This document shows positions 24,748-33,452 of a DNA stretch of 64,000 nt, piece after piece. The notes beneath the pieces are model-generated. The model was given only the letters and a program-made list of their open reading frames with translations. It was not told the origin of the DNA and searched no databases. Where the stretch lies: positions 496,001 through 560,000 of the forward strand of contig NZ_JAJKFK010000003.1 in NCBI RefSeq assembly GCF_021653975.1, read 5' to 3'. Made by a program: the position numbers and the translations under genes. Numbering within the stretch: the first letter of the stretch is position 1; each line of letters starts with the position of its first letter. Origin of the DNA: Amycolatopsis sp. GM8 (GTDB lineage: Bacteria; Actinomycetota; Actinomycetes; Mycobacteriales; Pseudonocardiaceae).

Positions 24748-25833
24748 ATGCGAAACGTCCTGATCTCCGGAGCCGGCGTGGCCGGCCCGACGCTGGCGTA
24801 CTGGTTGGCGCGCAACGGGTTCCGGCCCACCGTGGTGGAACGGTCCGCGGGCCGGCGCTCCAGCGGGAACCCCGTCGACGTGCGTGGCCCGGCCGTGCCC
24901 GTGACCGAGGCGATGGGTGTGGTGCCGCGGCTGCGCGAAGTGGCCACGCGGACGACGAGGATGGTGGTGCTCGACGGGGCGGGCCGGCCGGTGACCACCC
25001 TGAAAACGCCTGCCACCACAGGGAACGAGGTCGAGGTGCCGCGCGCCGATCTCGCCACCGTGTTGTACGAGGCGGCGCGGGACGACGCCGAGTTCCTGTT
25101 CGACGACACGATCACCGCGCTGGAGCAGGACGAGCACGGCGTGGACGTCACCTTCGACAACGCGCGACCGCGCCGGTTCGACGTGGTGATCGGCGCGGAC
25201 GGGCTGCACTCCGTGGTGCGGCGCCTGGCTTTCGGGCCCGAGCGGGAGTTCGTCCGGCCGATCGGTATCCACGTCGCCACGTTCCCGCTCGGGGAGCCGA
25301 CCGACCACCCGCGGGACCTGCTGGTGTCCAATACGCCGGGCCGGCTGGTCTCGATCCACCCGTCGCGCGAGGAAGCGCTGGTGGCGTTCATCTTCCGTTC
25401 GTCCATTGTAGACTTCGACAACCGGGACATCGTGCAGCACAAGCGAATCGTCACCGACGCCTACGCGGGTCTGGGCTGGCGGGTGCCGGACCTGCTCGAG
25501 CGACTCGAGGACACGAAGGACCTGTACTTCGACTCGGTCAGCGTGGTCGACCTGCCCAGCTGGTCACGGGGCCGCGTCGCACTGGTCGGCGATGCCGCGT
25601 CGTGCGTCTCGCTCCTGGGCGACGGCTCGAGCCTCGCGATCGCCGGCGCGCATACCCTAGCCGAGGCGTTGGCCGACGGTAGCGGCTTCGCCCGCTACGA
25701 AGCCGTCCACCGGACCCGGGTGATGCCGAAACAACGCGCCATCAACCGCGCCGCGGCGATGCTGGTCCCGAAGACTCGCCTCGGCCTGGCCACCCGCAAC
25801 GCCGCGGCCCGCCTCTGGCCCGGCGGCCTCTGA
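24748..25833 (+). CDS. FAD-dependent aromatic-type monooxygenase
   Basis: A 361-residue class A flavoprotein monooxygenase. VLISGAGVAGPTLAYWLARNGF is the dinucleotide fingerprint (split), VVIGADGLHSVVRR is the DG motif that binds both FAD and NADPH, and RVALVGDAASCVSLLGDGSSLA is the GD motif. Such enzymes hydroxylate aromatic or polyketide substrates with NAD(P)H and oxygen, or inactivate antibiotics in the TetX manner. Control by the divergent TetR suggests an inducible detoxification or tailoring role. The mRNA is probably leaderless. Confidence 0.9.
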   Translation: MRNVLISGAGVAGPTLAYWLARNGFRPTVVERSAGRRSSGNPVDVRGPAVPVTEAMGVVPRLREVATRTTRMVVLDGAGRPVTTLKTPATTGNEVEVPRADLATVLYEAARDDAEFLFDDTITALEQDEHGVDVTFDNARPRRFDVVIGADGLHSVVRRLAFGPEREFVRPIGIHVATFPLGEPTDHPRDLLVSNTPGRLVSIHPSREEALVAFIFRSSIVDFDNRDIVQHKRIVTDAYAGLGWRVPDLLERLEDTKDLYFDSVSVVDLPSWSRGRVALVGDAASCVSLLGDGSSLAIAGAHTLAEALADGSGFARYEAVHRTRVMPKQRAINRAAAMLVPKTRLGLATRNAAARLWPGGL

Positions 25834-25852
25834 CACACCTCGGCGCGCGCCC

Positions 25853-27307
25853 TCAGGTGGCGAAGCCGAACCGTTCCGAGTGGACCTGCTCCGCCGGCAC
25901 GCCGAGGGCGTCCATCGTGCGCAGCACGGTGGCGGTCATCCGGCCGGGGCCGCAGACGAAGACGTCCCGGCTGCGCACGTCCGGCACCAGCGCGGCGATG
26001 TTGGCCGGGCCCAGCACCGGACCACGCGGGGTCGGCGCGGCCGACGGACCGGTCAGCAGGTACAGCACCGCACCACGACGCTTGGCGAGCGCGTCCAGTT
26101 CCTGGATGAGCACGGCGTCCGCGGTGGACCGGGCGCGGTAGAGCACGACGGCATGCCCGCGCAACTCCTCCAGCAGCGCCCGGATCGGGGTGACCCCGAC
26201 GCCACCCGCGATCAGCAACGCGGCGTCCTTCAGGCGGTTCAACCCGGTGAAGGCACCGTAGGGCCCCTCGAAGTAGACCCGGGTGCCCGGCCGGAGGGCA
26301 CGCAAGCGCGCACTGCTCTCCCCCACCGCTTTCACGGTGATCCGCAGCTCGTTCCCGTGCGGGGCGGCGGAAAGCGAGTACGGATGCGCCTGCCAGCGCA
26401 GCCCCGGCGCGGCGAACCGCCACAGGAAGAACTGCCCGGCGCGGGCCCGCAGCCGCCGCAAGTCGCGACCGGTCATCAGCACCGACACCACGTCGGGCGA
26501 CTCGAACCGCACGTCCACAACCCGCAGCCGGTGCCGCAGATTGCGCGCCATCGGCAGCAGGAGCCGGCCAGTCAGGAGCGCCGCGAGCGAGCCGAACCAC
26601 AGGATGTCCAGGTAGATACCGGTCGCGGCGGACCGGGCGAACGTGGTGCCGAGCAGGCTCGCGTGCAGGAACCCGAGCACGACAGCGGCGTAGGTGCCGA
26701 GGTGGATGACGTGCCAGACCTGGTAGGGCAGCCGGCGGCGGGCGAACCGCGCCGAGACGAACGCGACGAGCACCAGCAGCACCACCGCGAGCGTGCCGAA
26801 CAGCACCCCGTCGACCGTGGTCTCCATTTCGAGCACCTCGGTCAGCAACGGCTTGCCGCTGACGTGCGCGTAGCCGAGGGTGATGAACACGCCGTGCGTG
26901 ACGAGGAGCGTGACCAGGGTCATCCCGCTCACGCGGTGCCACGAGGTGAGCCGGTCGGTGCCGATGCGGTGGTCCAGCCACGGGATCCGCGCCACGAGCA
27001 CGAGTTGCAGCGCCAGCACGCACGTGGCGTTGACGGCGCAGAACCGTCCGATGTCGACGAGCGGGTCGGAGCCGGGCAGGGACAGGGCGTACAGGAAGTT
27101 GATCAGCAGCAGGTTGGCGACCGCGATCGCCGCCAGCGTGCGGCGCGCGATGCGGCGCGCCGGCCGCCGGGTGGTGGTCTCGTCGGCGATGGTGGTCACG
27201 GGACCGCCCGAAGTCTGGGGCGGCCAGGCAGGCCGGTGCGCCGCCGCGGGCGGGTCGTGTCGGGGAAAACGGGTGCCGGTAGGGTGATGCTGCGTTGGAG
27301 GCTCCAT
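25853..27307 (-). CDS. Ferric-reductase-like transmembrane flavocytochrome with ferredoxin-reductase domain
   Basis: A 484-residue membrane oxidoreductase. About six helices (residues 53-255) form the ferric-reductase heme domain with histidines in TSWHRVSGM, LVTHGVF, VWHVIHLGTY and GFLHASL. The C-terminal half is an FAD/NAD(P)H module: HPYSLSAAP (FAD), LLIAGGVGVTPIRALL and FVCGPGRM (NAD). It would pass electrons from NAD(P)H via FAD and heme across the membrane to iron or another acceptor. ATG 27307 has AGGAG 9 bp upstream, which favours this start over an internal GTG at residue 37. Confidence 0.9.
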   Translation of the reverse strand: MEPPTQHHPTGTRFPRHDPPAAAHRPAWPPQTSGGPVTTIADETTTRRPARRIARRTLAAIAVANLLLINFLYALSLPGSDPLVDIGRFCAVNATCVLALQLVLVARIPWLDHRIGTDRLTSWHRVSGMTLVTLLVTHGVFITLGYAHVSGKPLLTEVLEMETTVDGVLFGTLAVVLLVLVAFVSARFARRRLPYQVWHVIHLGTYAAVVLGFLHASLLGTTFARSAATGIYLDILWFGSLAALLTGRLLLPMARNLRHRLRVVDVRFESPDVVSVLMTGRDLRRLRARAGQFFLWRFAAPGLRWQAHPYSLSAAPHGNELRITVKAVGESSARLRALRPGTRVYFEGPYGAFTGLNRLKDAALLIAGGVGVTPIRALLEELRGHAVVLYRARSTADAVLIQELDALAKRRGAVLYLLTGPSAAPTPRGPVLGPANIAALVPDVRSRDVFVCGPGRMTATVLRTMDALGVPAEQVHSERFGFAT

Positions 27308-27458
27308 GGCCGGGTCTCCTCTGGTGCGGCTTCACGACTGTTCGTCTCGGGTTACACGGCTGCCCGCCGCGGCGAGTTCAGGAAACCGCCGACCTTCTCT
27401 CAGGGTTTTCATGGTTGCGGCGCAGCCGCCTCTCAGCCCGCGGGCGTTCACTGGTCCC

Positions 27459-28616
27459 ATGAGCTACTACCCGCCGCCCCCGCAGCCGCGGAACCAGCCC
27501 GGCCCGCTGCGCACCCTCGGGCTCGTGCTGGCCGCGGTGGCTCTCGCCGCGCTCGTCGCGACCGCGTTCCTGGTCGGCGGCCTGCACCGGTCACCATCGA
27601 TGCGGTCGCTGGGCTTCGGCCAGCAGGGGAACTCCAGCCAGCAGAACACGACCCAGTCCCTCGACGCGAACGCCGTCGCCGCGAAGGTCTCGCCCGGGCT
27701 CGTCGACGTCAACACGACGCTGGGCTACCAGAACGCCCAGGCCGCGGGCACCGGCATGGTGCTGACGCCGAACGGCGAGGTGCTCACCAACAACCACGTC
27801 GTCGAAGGCGCCACCAGCATCTCGGTCACCGACATCGGCAACGGCAAGACCTACAAGGCGTCCGTCGTCGGCTACGACCGCACCCAGGACGTCGCCGTGC
27901 TGCAGCTGGAGAAGGCCTCGGGCCTGTCCACCGTGAGCACCGCGAACTCCGACCAGGTCGCCGTCGGGGACGCGGTCGTCGGTATCGGCAACGCCGGTGG
28001 CACCGGCGGCGCGCCGAGCGTCGCACCGGGCACCGTGACCGCGCTGGGCCAGTCGATCACCGCGAGCGACGAGTCGAGCGGCAGCTCCGAACAGCTCGAC
28101 GGGCTCATCCAGGTCAACGCGAACATCCAGTCCGGTGACTCGGGCGGCGCGCTCGCGAACTCGGGCGGCCAGGTGATCGGCATGAACACCGCGGCGTCCA
28201 CCGGATACCAGTTCGGGCACGGCCGCGGCGGCCAGCGGCAGAGCCAGAGCGCCGAGGCCACCGGGTACGCGATCCCGATCAACCAGGCGGTGACCATCGC
28301 CAAGCAGATCGAGGCGAAGTCGTCGTCCTCGACCGTGCACATCGGCAGCTCGGCGTTCCTCGGCGTCTCGGTCGCCGACTCCGGGCAGGGCGCCGTCGTG
28401 CAGCAGGTGGTTTCCGGTGCGCCGGCGGCGCAAGCGGGCCTGTCGGCCGGAGATGTGCTGACCGGGATCAACGACCAGACGATCGACTCGGCCACCACGC
28501 TCACCAACCTGATGGACGGCTTCCACCCCGGCGACAAGGTCACCCTCAGCTGGCTCGACCAGACCGGGCAGCAGCAGTCCGCCACCGCCACTCTCGTCGA
28601 AGGCCCTGTCGGCTAG
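27459..28616 (+). CDS. HtrA/DegP-like serine protease with PDZ domain
   Basis: A 385-residue membrane-anchored S1C protease. A short cytosolic Pro-rich tail, one membrane helix (about 19-41) and a Ser/Gln linker lead into the protease. The triad is H113 (TNNHVV), D144 (TQDVAVL) and S228 (SGDSGGAL). A C-terminal PDZ domain (about 300-385: FLGVSVADSG, AQAGLSAGDVL) senses misfolded C-termini. It faces the cell exterior and takes part in envelope quality control. ATG 27459 opens the typical start; earlier in-frame codons read as non-coding. Confidence 0.93.
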   Translation: MSYYPPPPQPRNQPGPLRTLGLVLAAVALAALVATAFLVGGLHRSPSMRSLGFGQQGNSSQQNTTQSLDANAVAAKVSPGLVDVNTTLGYQNAQAAGTGMVLTPNGEVLTNNHVVEGATSISVTDIGNGKTYKASVVGYDRTQDVAVLQLEKASGLSTVSTANSDQVAVGDAVVGIGNAGGTGGAPSVAPGTVTALGQSITASDESSGSSEQLDGLIQVNANIQSGDSGGALANSGGQVIGMNTAASTGYQFGHGRGGQRQSQSAEATGYAIPINQAVTIAKQIEAKSSSSTVHIGSSAFLGVSVADSGQGAVVQQVVSGAPAAQAGLSAGDVLTGINDQTIDSATTLTNLMDGFHPGDKVTLSWLDQTGQQQSATATLVEGPVG

Positions 28617-28625
28617 CGAAAGTCT

Positions 28626-28674
28626 CTCCCCAGGGGTGCCGCCGCGAGCTACGCTCGAAGGCACTCCTGGGGAG
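28626..28674 (+). promoter_or_regulatory. Long inverted repeat enclosing the lipoprotein promoter and ribosome site
   Basis: CTCCCCAGGGGTGCC (28626-28640) pairs with GGCACTCCTGGGGAG (28660-28674) at 14 of 15 positions. The loop holds a -10-like TACGCT (28649-28654) inside a smaller CGAGC/GCTCG repeat. The right arm contains the GGGGAGG ribosome site of the ATG at 28680. It could be an operator around the promoter, or a hairpin closing the ribosome site in read-through mRNA from htrA. Confidence 0.55.
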
Positions 28675-28679
28675 GTTTC

Positions 28680-29120
28680 ATGCGCACGGCATGGGTGGTG
28701 TGCCTGCTCGTTCTCGCGGGCTGCGCGCCGCCGGGCCCGGAAAAGCCGGCGGCCTGCGCGGTGAACCAGGGCGCGCTGCCGGACTGGGCCCGCGCCGGCT
28801 TCTCCCCGCCGGACCAGCAGGTGCGGTACGCGCTCGGCGCGCAAGGCGAGATCCTCGGCGTCCTGTTCACCGATTCGCTTCAGGTCCCACCTCCGCCCAC
28901 CGGCAGCAACAAGATCCTCTGGGTGTCCAAATCGGACAGTGCGGGCCCGCTGAAGATCGACGCGACACTGGCCGGTTCCGGGCTCACCACGACCCGCGAG
29001 GTCCCGGACGGCCCCGGCCCGTCGAACGTCGACCTGCCGGCGCCGGGTTGCTGGTCGCTGGAGCTCAGCTGGCCCGGCCACCACGACCGGGTCGAACTGC
29101 CGTACCGGGCCGGTGGCTGA
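28680..29120 (+). CDS. Small lipoprotein of unknown function
   Basis: A 146-residue secreted protein with a clear lipobox, LAGC at residues 12-15, so it is anchored by a lipid to the outer face of the membrane. The mature part begins Pro-rich and is mostly beta-strand, ending in an ELSWPGHHDRVELPY strand pair. I recognise no family. GGGGAGG lies 5 bp before ATG. It follows htrA in the same direction. Confidence 0.82.
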   Translation: MRTAWVVCLLVLAGCAPPGPEKPAACAVNQGALPDWARAGFSPPDQQVRYALGAQGEILGVLFTDSLQVPPPPTGSNKILWVSKSDSAGPLKIDATLAGSGLTTTREVPDGPGPSNVDLPAPGCWSLELSWPGHHDRVELPYRAGG

Positions 29121-29141
29121 CCCGGCATACTGCGCCGTTCG

Positions 29142-29232
29142 TTACTGATCCGACCACAGTCACGGCTGTCCGGCTTACGTAGCAACGGTTCCGCGCCGCT
29201 CGGGGGCCGCCTGCTTTTGGCCGGATCAGTAA
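29142..29232. promoter_or_regulatory. Widely spaced perfect 11-bp inverted repeat
   Basis: TTACTGATCCG (29142-29152) is repeated exactly as CGGATCAGTAA (29222-29232), 69 bp apart. The right copy overlaps the -10 of the next gene (TAAACT, 29230-29235). The arrangement suits two regulator sites joined by a DNA loop. No coding sequence is evident between them. Confidence 0.4.
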
Positions 29233-29241
29233 ACTGGCCTC

Positions 29242-29775
29242 GTGCCAAGGCCCAACAGCACCGTGGTGATCGTCGCGGGCACCGCCGCCGACAAGGTCGT
29301 GTCCCGCCTCGACGGGCTCGCGAACGTGCGCGCCGCCGCCGGGCAGGACGAGGAATCCGCGCGTGCGCTGATCGCGCAGTCCCATGCCGCGTACGTCGTG
29401 CACGACGCCGACCCGCTCAGTGGCGTCGCCGCCGCGTGGACGGGTTTCTTCGACCGGACCGACACGCCGGGGACGCTCGAGGTCGCGGTCGAAACGACGC
29501 TGGCGGGGCTGCGCCGCGGAACTGTGCAGCTGCCCGACTACTACGTCGTGCTGGAGCCGGAATCCTTGCCGGCGACGGAGAAACACTGGTGGCTCGGCGT
29601 GCTCGCCGGGATATCGCCGAACCGGGTCATCCCCGCGCGGGCCAGCGCGGGCGCGGTCGCCGACGTGCTCTCCCGCCTGCCGTCCGGCCGGTGGTGGCCG
29701 GACCCGCCCGACGAGTGGCTACGCGGCCTCGGCCACGCCGTCCCGGACCAGGTAGGCGTCCCGGGCAGCGCTTAG
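29242..29775 (+). CDS. Hypothetical 177-residue actinobacterial protein
   Basis: A soluble protein of no family I recognise. It begins with an alternating beta-alpha pattern (TVVIVAGTAADKVVSRL) and has conserved-looking aromatic patches (EKHWWLGVLAGISP, SGRWWPDPPDEWL) that suggest a GTPase- or nuclease-like accessory fold without its motifs. Third-position GC is strong. GTG start with TAAACT ending 6 nt upstream and no ribosome site implies a leaderless mRNA. It ends 5 bp before repeat array C. Confidence 0.75.
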   Translation: MPRPNSTVVIVAGTAADKVVSRLDGLANVRAAAGQDEESARALIAQSHAAYVVHDADPLSGVAAAWTGFFDRTDTPGTLEVAVETTLAGLRRGTVQLPDYYVVLEPESLPATEKHWWLGVLAGISPNRVIPARASAGAVADVLSRLPSGRWWPDPPDEWLRGLGHAVPDQVGVPGSA

Positions 29776-29780
29776 CCGCG

Positions 29781-29928
29781 CGCGAGTCCGACACTCACGA
29801 CGCCGAGTCCAACACTCGCGAGGGCGAGTCCGACGCTCACGACGGCGTGTTTGCATGCTGTGTCGGTGAGTTTGCTTGCCACGTCGGCGTGTTTGCCGCT
29901 CTCGTCGGTGAGTTGGCGCGCCGCGCGG
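29781..29928. repeat. Repeat array C, carrying both 21-bp families
   Basis: Three units of the cgagtccgacactcacgac family (29781-29843) run directly into about four units of the gagtttgcttgccacgtcgg / gtgtttgcc family (29844-29928). Both keep the 21-bp step. It fills the gap between the convergent genes ending at 29775 and 29929, so it lies wholly in 3' ends. Confidence 0.85.
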
Positions 29929-31107
29929 TCACCAGTCCGACAGGACCGTTTCGAAGGCCAGTTCCGCGGCACCGAGCAACTTCGCGTCCGTGCCCAGCGC
30001 GGACGTGCACACGCGAGTACCGCCGAGCGCCCGGCTGACGAGGCTTCGTTCCCGCACGATCTGTTCGACCTTGCCGACGACCGGCGCGGGCAGCGCGCTG
30101 AACAGGTCGCCGAGCACGACCAGTTGCGGGCACAGCAGGTTCACCACGTTCCCGAGCCCGAGCGCGAGCCATTCGACGAACTCGTCGAGCCGCGCGAGCG
30201 CCTCGTCCCCGGCCTCGCCGAGCGCACGCAGCTCGGCGACGATCGCGCCGACCGGCGAGTCCTCGTCGATACCCAGCGCACGGCACAGCGCGCGCTCCCC
30301 GATCTCGGTTTCCCAGCAGCCGCGCGATCCGCAGTAGCACGGCCGCCCACCGGGTTTGACGACCATGTGGCCGACCTCGCCGATATGGTGCCCGCCCGCC
30401 CCGCGCATGGACAGCCCGTTGGAGATCACCCCGCCGCCGACGCCGACGTCCGCGCTGATGTACACCACGTCGTCGTGCCTTCGCGCCGCACCACGCAGAT
30501 GTTCGGCCAGCGCCCCGAGTTCGGCGTCGTTTCCCATGTGCACGGGCAGCTTCAGCGCGTGCGAAAGCCAGCCGCCCAGCGGCACGTCCGTCCAATGGAG
30601 ATTCGGCGCCTCGTGCACATAGCCGTCCGAGTGCCGCACCACGCCGGGCACGGAGACGCCGATCGCGACCGGGCCGACCTCCTGCTCCGCGACCAGCGGC
30701 CCGACGTAGTCCATGATCTTCGTGAACACCTCGGTCGGCTCGCCGTGCCCGCCGCGGACCCGCCAGCTGTCCCGCCCGAGGATCTGCCCGCCGATGCCGA
30801 CCAGCGCCATCGCGGCCCGCTCCACCCGGATGTCGATCGCCAGCACCACCGCGGCCTGCGGCTGCGGCAGCACCAGCAGCGACGGGCGGCCGGCCCCGCT
30901 GCGCTGGGCCGGCACCCGTTCCTCGACGACGCCGTCCTCGGCGAGCCCGTCCACCAACGCCTTGATCGTGCTGCGGTTGAGCCCCAGCGCGGTCGCGAGG
31001 CTGGCCCGGGTGGACGGGCCGTCCACGTGGAGGCGGCGCAGCAGGGCCGCCCGGTTGTGGCGACGAACGTCGTCCGGGCGAGTCCCGGAAGTCGATGTTG
31101 TCGTCAC
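29929..31107 (-). CDS. ROK-family repressor of the xylFGH-type operon (Rok7B7-like)
   Basis: A 392-residue ROK regulator. An N-terminal winged helix (about 10-75, with NRSTIKALVDGL recognition helix) precedes a sugar-kinase-like domain. The ROK zinc motif HMVVKPGGRPCYCGSRGCWE is intact. It follows the ABC permease by 47 bp at the end of the sugar operon. In Streptomyces the same association (rok7B7 next to xylFGH) is a xylose-operon repressor that also affects carbon repression and antibiotic production; a similar role is inferred. The GTG start has no ribosome site. Confidence 0.9.
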   Translation of the reverse strand: MTTTSTSGTRPDDVRRHNRAALLRRLHVDGPSTRASLATALGLNRSTIKALVDGLAEDGVVEERVPAQRSGAGRPSLLVLPQPQAAVVLAIDIRVERAAMALVGIGGQILGRDSWRVRGGHGEPTEVFTKIMDYVGPLVAEQEVGPVAIGVSVPGVVRHSDGYVHEAPNLHWTDVPLGGWLSHALKLPVHMGNDAELGALAEHLRGAARRHDDVVYISADVGVGGGVISNGLSMRGAGGHHIGEVGHMVVKPGGRPCYCGSRGCWETEIGERALCRALGIDEDSPVGAIVAELRALGEAGDEALARLDEFVEWLALGLGNVVNLLCPQLVVLGDLFSALPAPVVGKVEQIVRERSLVSRALGGTRVCTSALGTDAKLLGAAELAFETVLSDW

Positions 31108-31154
31108 CTATCGCGCCCCTGCTGCAGTTTCTCCTTCGCCGTCGCCACGCCGCC

Positions 31155-32582
31155 TCAGCGCGCGGCTGCGGCGCGCCTGCGCGACAAGGCGTCGACGGCC
31201 GCCGCGACCAGCAGCACCAGACCCGTGATGATGTTGACCGTGTCCGCCTGGTAGCCGAGCAACCCGAGTCCATTCTGGACGGTCGCGAGGACGAGACCAC
31301 CGATGACCGCGTCCCGCATCCGGCCGCGGCCACCGAACAGCGACGTGCCACCGATGACCGCCGCACCGACGGCGAACAGCAGGGTGTTGCCGTTACCGGC
31401 GTTGCCGTCCACCGAACCGACCTTCGAGCTGTACACGATGGCCCCGATCGCGGCGATCGACGAGCAGATCACGAACACGCTCATCCGGATCTTGTCGACC
31501 TTCACCCCGGCCCGCCGGGCGGCTTCCTTGTTGCCACCGACGGCGTACACGTGCCGGCCGTACCGGGTGCGGTCGAGCACGAACGTGCCGACGATCAGCA
31601 GCACCAGGATGATCGGCACCACCCACGGGATGCCCTCGATCGTGGTCAGGGCGGGGTTGGGCGAGCGGTTGATGGTGAACAGGTACGTCGCGACCGCGCC
31701 CAGCACCACGACGGCGCCGACCTTGATCGCGATCAGCGTGGTCGGCTGCGCGACCAGCCCGTTGCGCAGCCTGGAGAAGTGCCGGAACAGCACCACGATC
31801 GCGTATCCGCCGCCGGCCACGATGAACAGCACCCAGCTGGCGATGATACCGAGGTTGCCGTTGGCCACGTCGAACAGTACCTTGCTGTCCCGGATCGGGA
31901 TCGTGCCGCCTTCGCCGACGAGCGCGAGCACGACGCCGTACCACGCGATGAACAGCGCCAGTGTCACCACGAACGACGGGATGCCGATCTTCGACACCAG
32001 CGCGCCGGTGAGGCTGCCGATCACCGTGCCGATCGTGATCGCGAGCAGGATCTCGACCCACGGGTTCGCGGCGAAGCCGATCAGCAGGATCAGCAGCGCG
32101 ATCGCGGACAGCGCCGCGCCGATCCAGATCCGCATCCACACGCACAGCGCGATCGCGATCACGGCACCGAGGACGAAGCCGTAGAAGACGGTCGTCCCCA
32201 TGGCGCCGAGCAGGTTGCCGTGCTGGGTGAGGTGCAGCGCGAGCACCGAAGCGGCCACGCCGGACGCGGTACCCGCCGACAGGTCGATCTCGCCGAGCAG
32301 CAGCACCGGCACGATGCCCATCGCGATGATCGTCTGACCGCCGCCCTGGGCGAACAGGTTCGCGATGTTGTTGAGTGTCAGGAACGAGTCGGAGAGGCTG
32401 GTGAACACGATCACCAGCAAGAGCAGGCCGAGCAGCGCCGGCACCGCGCCGAGCTCGCCGCCGCGCAGCCGCCGGAAGTAGTCACCGACCGCTTCGGACG
32501 TGCTGCGCGAGGTGGTGTCGATCCCGAAGTCGGCGATGGCCGAGGAATCCGGGTCGGAAGGCTTGATGGGTGTCTCAGTCAT
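31155..32582 (-). CDS. xylH: Sugar ABC transporter permease (XylH-like)
   Basis: A 475-residue membrane protein of the RbsC/XylH permease family, with about ten or more helices from residue 45 on. The signature region GEIDLSAGTASGVAAS and the repeated GIPSFVVTLALF and YAVGGNKEAARRAGVKVDKIRM segments are typical. It forms the channel for sugar import together with the XylG ATPase and XylF-like lipoprotein encoded upstream. ATG 32582 has GAGGAAAG upstream. Pentose specificity is inferred from the ROK association. Confidence 0.93.
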   Translation of the reverse strand: MTETPIKPSDPDSSAIADFGIDTTSRSTSEAVGDYFRRLRGGELGAVPALLGLLLLVIVFTSLSDSFLTLNNIANLFAQGGGQTIIAMGIVPVLLLGEIDLSAGTASGVAASVLALHLTQHGNLLGAMGTTVFYGFVLGAVIAIALCVWMRIWIGAALSAIALLILLIGFAANPWVEILLAITIGTVIGSLTGALVSKIGIPSFVVTLALFIAWYGVVLALVGEGGTIPIRDSKVLFDVANGNLGIIASWVLFIVAGGGYAIVVLFRHFSRLRNGLVAQPTTLIAIKVGAVVVLGAVATYLFTINRSPNPALTTIEGIPWVVPIILVLLIVGTFVLDRTRYGRHVYAVGGNKEAARRAGVKVDKIRMSVFVICSSIAAIGAIVYSSKVGSVDGNAGNGNTLLFAVGAAVIGGTSLFGGRGRMRDAVIGGLVLATVQNGLGLLGYQADTVNIITGLVLLVAAAVDALSRRRAAAAR

Positions 32583-32596
32583 TTCGCTTTCCTCGC

Positions 32597-33370
32597 CTAC
32601 ACGGCCGCGACTTCGGGCCGGGCCAGGCCGAGCTCGCCCGACCGGCCGGCGGTGATCAGCTCGACCACCTGGTTGTTGGTGACGTCCTTGGTCGCGACAT
32701 CGGCGGCCAGCCGCCCGAGATAGAGCACCGCGATGCGGTCGGCGACCTCGAACACGTCGTTCATGTTGTGGCTGATCAGCACGACGCCCAGGCCCTGCTC
32801 GGCCAGCCGCCGCACCAGGTCGAGCACCTGGCGGGTCTGCGCCACCCCGAGCGCGGCGGTGGGCTCGTCGAGCAGCACCACCTTGCTGTTCCACAGCACG
32901 GCCTTCGCGATCGCCACGGTCTGCCGCTGCCCACCGGACAGGGACGACACCGGCGTGCGCACGGACTTGACGGTGCGCACGGACAGCGAAGCCAGCGTCT
33001 TGCGTGCGTCGAGTTCCATCGAGGCCTCGTCGAGCAGGCCGTTCTTCACGCGCTCGCGGCCCAGGAACATGTTCTGCACGATATCCAGATTGTCGGCGAG
33101 CGCGAGATCCTGGTACACGACCTCGATGCCGAGCGCCGCGGCCTCACGCGGGTTGTGGATGTGCACGGGCTTGCCGTTGAACAGCACTTCACCGCTGTCG
33201 GTGCCATGGATGCCCGCGATGGCCTTGACGAGGGTCGACTTGCCGGCGCCGTTGTCGCCGACGAGTGCCGTCACCTCCCCCGGGCGCACCGTGAGGTCCA
33301 CGTCGTGCAGCACGTGGACCGGGCCGAAACTCTTGTTCACACCGCGCAGTTCGAGGATCGGCTCGTTCAC
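32597..33370 (-). CDS. xylG: Sugar ABC transporter ATP-binding protein (XylG-like, single domain)
   Basis: A 257-residue ATPase: Walker A GDNGAGKST, Q-loop VVYQDL, signature LSGGQRQTVAIAKA, Walker B VVLLDEPTAALG and H-loop ISHNM are all present. Unlike classical two-domain RbsA/XylG it has one nucleotide-binding domain and must dimerise; single-domain versions are usual in actinomycetes. GTG start with GGAGG 7 bp upstream. It lies 14 bp before the permease gene. Confidence 0.93.
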   Translation of the reverse strand: MNEPILELRGVNKSFGPVHVLHDVDLTVRPGEVTALVGDNGAGKSTLVKAIAGIHGTDSGEVLFNGKPVHIHNPREAAALGIEVVYQDLALADNLDIVQNMFLGRERVKNGLLDEASMELDARKTLASLSVRTVKSVRTPVSSLSGGQRQTVAIAKAVLWNSKVVLLDEPTAALGVAQTRQVLDLVRRLAEQGLGVVLISHNMNDVFEVADRIAVLYLGRLAADVATKDVTNNQVVELITAGRSGELGLARPEVAAV

Positions 33371-33452
33371 CGCGGTACCTCCACATCGTCGGGGGCGCCA
33401 CTGTGGGGAAGCACCGCCCGCGAGCGGTACTTCCCCACGGCTGACGCGAGGG

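Noticed and set aside
25880..28138. A 752-codon + strand frame over the ferric-reductase and HtrA genes
   Set aside because: It is antisense to one gene and out of frame with the other; no domains and poor codon pattern.
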